From NCBI GenBank assembly GCA_028682985.1, contig JAJRAE010000217.1:1-6790 (forward strand): a DNA stretch of 6,790 bases, in the 5' to 3' direction. The notes under the pieces were generated by a model, which was not told the origin of the DNA, searched no databases, and worked only from the letters and a program-made list of their open reading frames with translations. Position 1 is the stretch's first letter, and every line of letters starts with the position of its first letter. The position numbers and the translations under genes were made by a program. This document shows positions 1 through 5,544 of the stretch, piece after piece. This DNA is from Methanobacterium sp. (GTDB lineage: Archaea; Methanobacteriota; Methanobacteria; Methanobacteriales; Methanobacteriaceae).

Positions 1-818
1 CCAATATCTTCGCTGATAAAATCAACTCAATACCTGAAACCATAGCTGGAGGGGATAATCTTGCTCATATATCAGATTACCCTCCCATGATAATGATGGG
101 CAGCACAGGCTCTGACTCAGGGAAAACCTTCCTCACCACAGGTATAGTGGGGACTTTACGACAAAAAGGTTATAAGATAGGTGTTTTAAAGGTGGGGCCG
201 GATGTACGGGATATTGTCCCGTCTCTCTATCTAAATAAAGAGAATATGGAGGAATTTTCGTCCATAAAAATCGGCCATCTGGGCTGGAAAGACCTGGAAG
301 AAGTATTAAAAGACTTGAAATACAAACAATATGATCTGGTGATTGTTGAAGGTGTTATGAGTGTATTCACCGGATTGTTGAATGAAAAAATTCCCTATTC
401 CTCTATTGAAATAGCTAAAGCAGGAAATATACCAGTTATACTTGTATCCCCCTCCAATAAGGGAGGTATAGAAACAGCAGCCCTGGATCTGGTAAGCCAC
501 GCCCGGATGTTAAATAAATTGGGAGTGTCAGTTAAAGGCGTTATCTTGAACAAAGTGTATGATGAGAAAATAGCTGAAAACGCTCTTAAATATATTCAAC
601 AAAATACAGAAGTGGAATATGTAGAATCAATCCCCAAAATCAAATTAAACGAGCGGGGAAACATACCTGAGGTGGAGTTGAAGTTGGAGGAGTTCTGTCT
701 GCATGCCCTTACCACCATTGAAAATTATACTGACGCAGAAAAAATCAGAGCACTTGCTCAGAAACCAGAATTCAAGGGGTATATGGACTATGAAGAGATA
801 TTAGAAAAGTTTAAGTAA
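1..818 (+). CDS. CbiA/CobB-family P-loop amidoligase-like protein (5' partial)
   Basis: The frame is open from the first in-frame codon at base 3, with no stop before the TAA at 816-818. The ATG at 87 falls inside the protein, so the start lies outside the window; 271 residues are visible. Seen: a CobQ-like nucleotide-binding loop TGSDSGKT (residues 35-42 of the visible part), KVGPD at 63-67, a VIVEGVM segment at 113-119 matching the family's V-x-EGVMG-x-F-D-G motif, and KGVILNKV at 178-185. These are the hallmarks of the dethiobiotin synthetase-like ATPase domain of CobB, CobQ and CfbB, which amidate tetrapyrrole carboxylates. The usual G-P-D-Y-I-D-P motif is altered to GPDVRDIVP, and the protein ends after the ATPase domain, without the C-terminal glutaminase domain normal for CobB/CfbB. 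About 28 non-ATPase residues precede the loop, so another domain, perhaps the glutaminase, may lie upstream. Family membership is well supported; the substrate is unknown, and cobyrinate or Ni-sirohydrochlorin should not be assumed. Confidence 0.8.
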   Translation, partial: NIFADKINSIPETIAGGDNLAHISDYPPMIMMGSTGSDSGKTFLTTGIVGTLRQKGYKIGVLKVGPDVRDIVPSLYLNKENMEEFSSIKIGHLGWKDLEEVLKDLKYKQYDLVIVEGVMSVFTGLLNEKIPYSSIEIAKAGNIPVILVSPSNKGGIETAALDLVSHARMLNKLGVSVKGVILNKVYDEKIAENALKYIQQNTEVEYVESIPKIKLNERGNIPEVELKLEEFCLHALTTIENYTDAEKIRALAQKPEFKGYMDYEEILEKFK

Positions 819-838
819 AAACTTATAATCAAAATTCA

Positions 839-844
839 TTTTTT
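839..844 (+). terminator. Oligo-T terminator after the CobB-like gene
   Basis: A run of six T on the plus strand begins 21 nt after the TAA stop, in an AT-rich convergent spacer (819-975). Archaeal RNA polymerase terminates at such oligo-T tracts without needing a hairpin. On the other strand, five consecutive A at 860-864 read as T5 and could serve the facing minus-strand gene. Nothing else is recognisable in this 157-bp spacer. Confidence 0.45.
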
Positions 845-975
845 AAATAAATATGATATAAAAAGGATTGAAAATTATTCATAACTTTATTATTTGGCCC
901 CAATGATTCAGATATACATTATAAAACTTATTACAATGAATAAATGGATTACCTTAAATTTTATTAAAGGGTGAC

Positions 976-1665
976 TCAATGTTTTCCTACTTCATCTAAT
1001 CTCTGTAACGCGGATTTAAATTCATTTTCATTTATTTCTTCCCGGTCCTTCATGGATTTCAATTCAAATGCCAAATTTGGTGCTGTGATGTCCTTTCCTT
1101 CTTCACGTAGATTGGTGTAGGCGATGCGCATAACCGGGTTCTGATGGGCCAGATCATCCAAGCTGGTGTACAATCTTCTTCCTTTCTCATCCTTAAGTTG
1201 AGCTGAAACCACCTGAAGTGTAACGTATTTAGCATTTGGATTGGTTGGATGGATGGCTTTTATAGTAATCATGGAGATGTTGTCGTTAACTGATCTTCTG
1301 AAAGTTTTGAAGTTCACTGAGTAGTTGGCCTTTTCATTGACAGGTTCTTTATTTAATACATGGTTAAGGGTATCTATAAAGGTATAAACCCTTCCCCCTC
1401 TTTCACCATAGATATTTCCTGTATCTGGATAATAAGAGGTTACCAGTTTAACCACCCATTTTATCTTGTTTTCTGAATCAGTTAAAACAACATAAAATTC
1501 GAAGGAATCTATTTTTTCCTTGGTAATTCTTTTTAATTCTCCAATGTATATTTCACCAGATATCTCTTCTCCTGGAACTATTTCATTTAAAAATTTAGTA
1601 TCATAATCTTCAGTTCTTCCTTTACCAATTATTCCCAGATCTAACATGCTGTAACCAACTCCCAT
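976..1665 (-). CDS. Conserved-looking hypothetical protein, 229 aa
   Basis: I do not recognise this protein. It is 229 residues, soluble, mixed-charge, with no signal peptide or membrane segment and no cysteines. The first ~130 residues alternate hydrophobic and polar positions (for example FEFYVVLTD and IKWVVKLVTSYY), suggesting beta strands. The last ~45 residues are charged and probably helical (KSMKDREEINENEFKSAL). Codon use and composition look like the neighbours, and the frame is intact, so it is very probably a real gene. It ends with TGA. Two starts are possible. The ATG at 1665 has no Shine-Dalgarno but sits where a TATA-like element at 1686-1700 would place the transcript start, so it could be leaderless. 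The ATG at 1647 (MLDLGIIGKG) has GGGAG 11 nt upstream and would give 223 residues. It lies 156 nt beyond ribB on the same strand, past strong T-tracts, so I infer separate transcription. No function is inferred. Confidence 0.75.
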   Translation of the reverse strand: MGVGYSMLDLGIIGKGRTEDYDTKFLNEIVPGEEISGEIYIGELKRITKEKIDSFEFYVVLTDSENKIKWVVKLVTSYYPDTGNIYGERGGRVYTFIDTLNHVLNKEPVNEKANYSVNFKTFRRSVNDNISMITIKAIHPTNPNAKYVTLQVVSAQLKDEKGRRLYTSLDDLAHQNPVMRIAYTNLREEGKDITAPNLAFELKSMKDREEINENEFKSALQRLDEVGKH

Positions 1666-1685
1666 TTAAATTATGTTTACAGAAG

Positions 1686-1700
1686 TTTTTATTATTTTCG
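1686..1700 (-). promoter_or_regulatory. Candidate BRE/TATA promoter for the 229-aa gene
   Basis: Read on the minus strand the bases are CGAAAATAATAAAAA: a purine-rich BRE-like CGAAAA followed by an AT-rich TATA-like stretch. Its centre is about 26 nt upstream of 1665, the usual archaeal TATA-to-start spacing, so transcription would begin at or just before the first ATG. The match to the TTTATATA consensus is only partial in an AT-rich spacer, so confidence is limited. Confidence 0.35.
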
Positions 1701-1728
1701 AACCTGAGATTACCAGAAAATCATGGAT

Positions 1729-1777
1729 AAAAATTTAAGAAAATTGAATAAAAATAAATTTAAAAATTTAAGAAAAA
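1729..1777. repeat. Pair of 15-nt direct repeats in the ribB downstream spacer
   Basis: The 15-mer AAAAATTTAAGAAAA occurs exactly at 1729-1743 and again at 1762-1776, with a start-to-start distance of 33 nt. On the minus strand each reads as a T-rich tract. They lie between the 3' end of ribB and the promoter of the 229-aa gene. Low sequence complexity makes chance plausible; a role in termination is also possible. Confidence 0.5.
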
Positions 1778-1821
1778 GGTTAAAAAGTAAATTAAAATTA
1801 GTATAGAATTTCTATAAAAAT
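1738..1821 (-). terminator. T-rich termination zone downstream of ribB
   Basis: On the minus strand, the ~80 nt after the ribB TAG contains repeated T5 tracts, for example those complementary to A-runs at 1751-1754, 1762-1766, 1773-1777, 1783-1787 and 1816-1820. Archaeal termination commonly uses such tandem U-tracts. A 15-nt palindrome (TATAGAA-T-TTCTATA, 1802-1816) lies 5 nt past the stop, but its one-base centre makes it a poor hairpin. The zone supports ribB being the last gene of its transcript. Confidence 0.5.
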
Positions 1822-2502
<681 letters not shown>

Positions 2503-2506
2503 TTCT

Positions 2507-2513
2507 ATCACTT
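2507..2513 (-). promoter_or_regulatory. Ribosome binding site deciding the ribB start
   Basis: AAGTGAT on the minus strand matches the GGTGAT portion of the archaeal anti-Shine-Dalgarno complement and is followed by 4 nt and then ATG (2502-2500). It overlaps the alternative GTG start at 2511-2509, which itself has no upstream Shine-Dalgarno. This favours the shorter 226-residue RibB. Confidence 0.6.
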
Positions 2514-2603
2514 AAAATCAATTTAAAGATTATGTTGTTTATTATTATGGTATGGTTTGATAAAATAAAATATGATGTAGAAATTATTACGTTAACTTAT
2601 AAT

Positions 2604-2608
2604 AAAAA
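2604..2608 (-). terminator. Possible T5 terminator between ribK and ribB
   Basis: Five A on the plus strand read as T5 on the minus strand, 13 nt past the ribK TGA, within the flanking AT-rich stretch GTATTTTTATTATAAG. It could cause partial termination before ribB. A single T5 in such an AT-rich spacer is weak evidence, and read-through into ribB is equally plausible. Confidence 0.25.
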
Positions 2609-2620
2609 TACTTTATCATT

Positions 2621-3007
2621 TCAAACTACAACCCGGATTTCCAGGTTCACCAGTTCACCATCCTGCAGTTTCAACTTTTCTCTGAGGTTATCTTTTGCAA
2701 TAAATTCCAGTATATCCTGAGGATGCTGGGTTTTAACTGGAAAAACCAGTGCACCGCTTATCTCATCATTTAAAACGGCCTTAATATATTTAACCTCACC
2801 AAACTCGTTCTTACCTTCAATTATCCCTATCTCATCTTCTGGTATGGAAGCGATTTGAGCCAGATTCTCCTCACGTATCTGGATATTCAAAGTACCGGGG
2901 AATGGCTTAAAACCCAGTTTCTCATTAAAATGTTCACTGTAATATTTTTGGGATATGAAATAGCCTCCTTTTCTAGTACCTGAAATAACAAATCCTGGTA
3001 TCTGCAT
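2621..3007 (-). CDS. ribK: CTP-dependent riboflavin kinase (DUF120 family)
   Basis: Phosphorylates riboflavin to FMN using CTP rather than ATP; this archaeal family has a cradle-loop barrel fold unrelated to bacterial RibF. The 128 residues match the family's compact length (about 132 in M. jannaschii MJ0056, from memory). Visible motifs are the N-terminal SGTRKGGYFIS (9-19), FKPFPGTLNIQI (33-44) containing the GTLN whose Thr and Asn bind the metal, GALVFPVKTQHP (85-96), and the C-terminal LREKLKLQDGELVNLEI (108-124). It has no N-terminal winged-helix domain, so it is the stand-alone kinase and not the RbkR-type regulator-kinase fusion. The ATG at 3007 is preceded by AAAGGGG at 3014-3020, a moderate ribosome binding site. 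The gene lies 55 nt after nfi and 118 nt before ribB, in one direction. A TAATAAAAATC stretch just after nfi might be a weak internal promoter. No FMN riboswitch-like structure is evident. Confidence 0.95.
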   Translation of the reverse strand: MQIPGFVISGTRKGGYFISQKYYSEHFNEKLGFKPFPGTLNIQIREENLAQIASIPEDEIGIIEGKNEFGEVKYIKAVLNDEISGALVFPVKTQHPQDILEFIAKDNLREKLKLQDGELVNLEIRVVV

Positions 3008-3013
3008 GGTAAA

Positions 3014-3020
3014 CCCCTTT
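3014..3020 (-). promoter_or_regulatory. Ribosome binding site of ribK
   Basis: On the minus strand AAAGGGG precedes the ATG at 3007-3005 by 6 nt. It is an imperfect but well placed Shine-Dalgarno match and supports the chosen start. Confidence 0.45.
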
Positions 3021-3062
3021 GTATGTATTATGAAATTACAAATTCATTTTAGATTTTTATTA

Positions 3063-3731
3063 TTAAACATATTTCTTTTTGATTATTTCTTTAAAGGTCT
3101 CAGTTGCCAGCATATGTGCCTGTCGTAACGGTTCCGGTGTGCGGTAGGTACTGGTATTTTCTACTATTTTAATTGCACTTTTAAGTGATATTTTATGACC
3201 AACACTTAAATAATATCCATTTAAATATGCTCCAATAACTCTTTCTCCATGGAAAACCAGTTTAATAAGTTTTCCATTTAATCTGACATCCTGAAGGATA
3301 TAAATGCCGGAGGTTAAACTTTTTGCCAGGCCCAATGTAGGCTTATCAATTAACAGACCAACCTGAGAAGCCAGACCAAAACTACGGGGATGCAGAATAC
3401 CATGACCGTTTACCATGACCGCATCAAACCCTTCTTCCAGATCATATAAAACAGATACCATGGCTTCAGCTTCTCTAAATCCCAGCAATCCTGGGATATA
3501 GGGGAAATATAATTCAACTTCACGAAATGCCTGTTCTACTATATTTAAGCTATTAAGATCAATTGAAACTGCTGCAGCAACTGCGCTACTGTTAGATGAG
3601 AATGAAACATCAACTCCGGCAACTGTTTCTAAATTTCGAGTTACATCCTCTCTTATTATTTGATCTGCTAGTTTATTTTGCAAATCACTTAGGATGATAT
3701 TTATATCGTAAGGATAGATTAACCTATTCAT
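3063..3731 (-). CDS. nfi: Endonuclease V homologue with a catalytic Asp-to-Asn change
   Basis: Endonuclease V cleaves DNA, or RNA in many organisms, one base 3' of deoxyinosine or inosine, in a metal-dependent reaction. From the ATG at 3731 it is 222 residues, against about 225 in Thermotoga maritima. Recognisable motifs: AGVDVSF with the first acidic residue at D41, the wedge-loop PYIPGLLGFRE with Y78 and E87, GHGILHPRSFGLAS with H114, PTLGLAKS with K137, and RTPEPLRQAHML near the C-terminus. Aligned to T. maritima these correspond to D43, Y80, E89, H116 and K139. The position of the conserved D110, in the usual D-G-x-G-x-x-H-P-R motif, is N108 here (codon AAC): MVNGHG. Activity may therefore be lost or altered; the rest of the active site is intact. 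A GTG at 3743 would add four residues but has no Shine-Dalgarno. The ATG overlaps the sepS stop by 8 nt (ATGAATAG), implying translational coupling. Confidence 0.93.
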   Translation of the reverse strand: MNRLIYPYDINIILSDLQNKLADQIIREDVTRNLETVAGVDVSFSSNSSAVAAAVSIDLNSLNIVEQAFREVELYFPYIPGLLGFREAEAMVSVLYDLEEGFDAVMVNGHGILHPRSFGLASQVGLLIDKPTLGLAKSLTSGIYILQDVRLNGKLIKLVFHGERVIGAYLNGYYLSVGHKISLKSAIKIVENTSTYRTPEPLRQAHMLATETFKEIIKKKYV

Positions 3732-5346
3732 TTTTAATTTCACAGGTTATGGTGCAGAAAATAGGGCCTCTTACATCGATAACCTTATTGGTACTGGTGA
3801 TGTAATGCAGACCGATCTTGTTAAGGGTCACATTCACATCAGATATATAACGGGCAATTGTTGTTCGAAGTTTCAGACTCTTCTCTCCCTTGACCACCAT
3901 TTCCTCTATTCGATAGGCTGCCTGGGCAGCCACACCATCCATATAATTTATGTTAGTGGGAATGGCGCTTTCCTGATTCACTATATCTGATTCCTTTCCT
4001 AAAACTTCTGGTGGAATATTCGCCACATTTCTGGTGGGAATGCCAACAATATTACCCTGGTTAACATAGATCTGATTCCAGGCTGCTGGTCCTAAAAGTT
4101 TGGTACCCTCCTCGGGCTCAATAATCTTAACCTCGAGGTCCATGCCTAAAAATTCACCATCCCAGATGGTATACTGGCATGGAGATGGATCATCACCGTG
4201 TTCTCTGGAAACTCGAAGTATCTCATCCATCAATGCCTGACCTTCATTTGTTACTGGATATTCATTTATTTTGAGCATGGCAACTATTTCACGGTCAGTT
4301 AAACTCCATTTACCAAAACTTTCCCTGTAAACCATGGCACGGATGTCTTCTTCCTGGTTCAGTATCATGGCTATTCTTTCGGCGCCCACACCCAGGTTCA
4401 TCACTTCTTTATCAATACCATATTTAGAAAGGGCTAATGGTGAGTAAAGACCAAAAGTAGCAACTTCTACCCAGTCATCAAGTTTGGGATGATATCCGTA
4501 CACCTCGGTCTGGGTGTTGGGGATGTAGTATTTGGATTTTTTTTCATCGGGTAGGAATTTGAATTTTTCAAATCCAAAATGTTCCAGTAGATTTTCTGAT
4601 ACAGCCATACCCACATCAAGACTGATTTCATCATCCATCCACACACAGGAGGCGGAATGATAAGTCATTAGGTGACTGGCATCTTCCTTCTGCTCCCTCC
4701 TGAAGCATCGGTCAATGGAAAATAATTTAACTGGGAGAGGTCTTTTCTGGTTCACGGATTTCAGGGTGATGAACCATCCAGAGGTCATATGGGATCGGAG
4801 TGTGGTGTTGCTTGAGAGCGGTTTGAGGTCTTTTAACTCTGGAAAAACCCGTTCCAGGACGCGGAGGCTTGATTCATCATCAACCTCTAAAGCTGATGCC
4901 ATATCCTGTACCAGGTCATCACCACTTACATCTCCCTTTTTGTAACCCCGGAAGACCTCCTTAAGACTTTGGATTTTATCCTCATTTAGTTCCACACCCA
5001 AATTCTCAATTCTTTCTATTTTATCTAATCCCAGTCCGATATCTGGTCGTGGAAGTCCGGCTAGATAGAAGCACCGATCCAGCACTGCGGGTGCTTCTGG
5101 TCCGAACTGTTTGTAGATTTGGTCCTCCTCTATAAAAAGGGGATTAACAACTTCATCGAATCCCAACTTCAGATAGGCCTGTCTTAACTCCCAAATGGTG
5201 TTATAAAGCATATGGGATTTCCCAGTTTTAAAATAGATCCTGGGATATTGATGATCATGGTGTGGCTTTTTTAAAGTAAGAGCGGTTTTAACCCAGGCTT
5301 TTTCAAAATCCTTTTTGGCCTGTTTTATAATTTCTTTTTTATCCAG
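3724..5346 (-). CDS. sepS: O-phosphoseryl-tRNA(Cys) synthetase (SepRS), probable CTG start
   Basis: Class II aminoacyl-tRNA synthetase that attaches O-phosphoserine to tRNA(Cys); SepCysS then converts it to Cys-tRNA. Numbered from the CTG at 5346 (540 aa; the family is about 537-540), it shows LRQAYLKLGF (54-63), YKQFGPEAPAVLDRCFYLAGLPRP (from 78), LRSHMTSGWF (183-192), class II motif 2 FSIDRCFRREQKED (209-222), YHSASC (229-234) and motif 3 MNLGVGAERIAMI (316-328). T188, S231 and S233 coincide with the phosphate-binding residues remembered for the Methanococcus maripaludis enzyme. The C-terminal part, to about 540, fits the anticodon-binding region. The first ATG (5211) starts inside the protein. 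The 45 codons upstream are open and family-like (KDFEKAW, YPRIYF, GKSH). No in-frame ATG, GTG or TTG exists back to the TAG at 5382-5380. The CTG has GGGGG 7 nt upstream; ATT at 5352 is the alternative. Product is certain; the exact start is not. Confidence 0.93.
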   Translation of the reverse strand: MDKKEIIKQAKKDFEKAWVKTALTLKKPHHDHQYPRIYFKTGKSHMLYNTIWELRQAYLKLGFDEVVNPLFIEEDQIYKQFGPEAPAVLDRCFYLAGLPRPDIGLGLDKIERIENLGVELNEDKIQSLKEVFRGYKKGDVSGDDLVQDMASALEVDDESSLRVLERVFPELKDLKPLSSNTTLRSHMTSGWFITLKSVNQKRPLPVKLFSIDRCFRREQKEDASHLMTYHSASCVWMDDEISLDVGMAVSENLLEHFGFEKFKFLPDEKKSKYYIPNTQTEVYGYHPKLDDWVEVATFGLYSPLALSKYGIDKEVMNLGVGAERIAMILNQEEDIRAMVYRESFGKWSLTDREIVAMLKINEYPVTNEGQALMDEILRVSREHGDDPSPCQYTIWDGEFLGMDLEVKIIEPEEGTKLLGPAAWNQIYVNQGNIVGIPTRNVANIPPEVLGKESDIVNQESAIPTNINYMDGVAAQAAYRIEEMVVKGEKSLKLRTTIARYISDVNVTLNKIGLHYITSTNKVIDVRGPIFCTITCEIKNE

Positions 5347-5353
5347 ATTAATG

Positions 5354-5358
5354 CCCCC
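5354..5358 (-). promoter_or_regulatory. Ribosome binding site implying the sepS CTG start
   Basis: On the minus strand GGGGG is followed by seven bases (CATTAAT) and then CTG GAT AAA AAA. The spacing is right for a Shine-Dalgarno acting on the CTG and too short for the ATT at 5352 (one base). It is also not suitable for the ATG at 5211, some 140 nt away. As a pure G run it is only a partial match to GGAGGTG, and a homopolymer is also a place where sequence errors arise. Confidence 0.4.
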
Positions 5359-5386
5359 AAAACAATACGAAATGTAAATCTATACC

Positions 5387-5397
5387 AATATTATTAA
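5387..5397 (-). promoter_or_regulatory. Candidate TATA element for sepS
   Basis: TTAATAATATT on the minus strand lies about 40-50 nt upstream of the proposed CTG. A transcript starting about 25 nt downstream would begin near 5365 and give a leader of roughly 20 nt that carries the GGGGG ribosome binding site. Another AT-rich stretch, TTATAAATAA around 5455-5464, is an alternative with a longer leader. The spacer is AT-rich throughout, so this is tentative. Confidence 0.3.
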
Positions 5398-5416
5398 GTC
5401 TAAGATTTGGAGCTGT

Positions 5417-5453
5417 TTATTTCTACTCTTTTTGACTTATTTCTATTTTTTGA
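5417..5453. repeat. Imperfect tandem 20-bp T-rich repeat in the sepS/tfrA divergent spacer
   Basis: Two copies of TTATTTCTAY-(T/C)n-TTTTTGA lie head to tail: 5417-5435 and 5437-5453. The start-to-start distance is 20 bp, about two helical turns, so both copies would face the same side of DNA. They occupy the middle of the 198-bp spacer between the divergent sepS and tfrA genes and could be regulator sites or simply low-complexity spacer. Confidence 0.5.
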
Positions 5454-5474
5454 ATTATTTATAATTTAAATTAG

Positions 5475-5493
5475 TGGATAATCAGTGCATCCA
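5475..5493. promoter_or_regulatory. Inverted repeat TGGAT-N9-ATCCA upstream of tfrA
   Basis: A perfect 5-bp inverted repeat (5475-5479 and 5489-5493) lies about 50 bp before the tfrA start. It is interwoven with three AGTG direct repeats at 5473, 5484 and 5493. It is one of the few non-AT-rich patches in the spacer and sits just upstream of the proposed tfrA TATA element, a position where an activator could bind. The arms are short and chance is possible. Confidence 0.25.
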
Positions 5494-5510
5494 GTGAATT
5501 TTCTATAGTA

Positions 5511-5520
5511 AAATTAATAT
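5511..5520 (+). promoter_or_regulatory. Candidate TATA element for tfrA
   Basis: AAATTAATAT is centred about 29 nt before the ATG at 5545. With the usual archaeal spacing, transcription would start at about 5540-5545, giving a leaderless or nearly leaderless mRNA. This agrees with the lack of any Shine-Dalgarno in the T-rich bases just before the ATG. Confidence 0.35.
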
Positions 5521-5544
5521 CACTAGATTTATTAATTTTTATCT

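Noticed and set aside
306..500. 64-residue minus-strand frame inside the CobB-like gene
   Set aside because: Antisense to conserved motifs of the P-loop gene; aromatic-rich, no start signal.
87..818. CobB-like gene as a complete 243-residue protein starting at ATG 87
   Set aside because: The frame is open to the left edge, no Shine-Dalgarno precedes ATG 87, and that ATG lies only a few residues before the nucleotide-binding loop.
1802..1816. 15-nt palindrome TATAGAA-T-TTCTATA as a hairpin terminator or operator
   Set aside because: A one-base centre cannot form a loop without losing most of the AT-only stem; kept only as a note within the T-rich termination zone.
3805..4945. Small plus-strand frames (3805-3990 and 4715-4945) within sepS
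   Set aside because: Antisense shadows of sepS with no ribosome binding site or recognisable product.
3724..5211. sepS as a 495-residue protein starting at ATG 5211
   Set aside because: It would remove about 45 family-conserved residues, and no ribosome binding site precedes this ATG.
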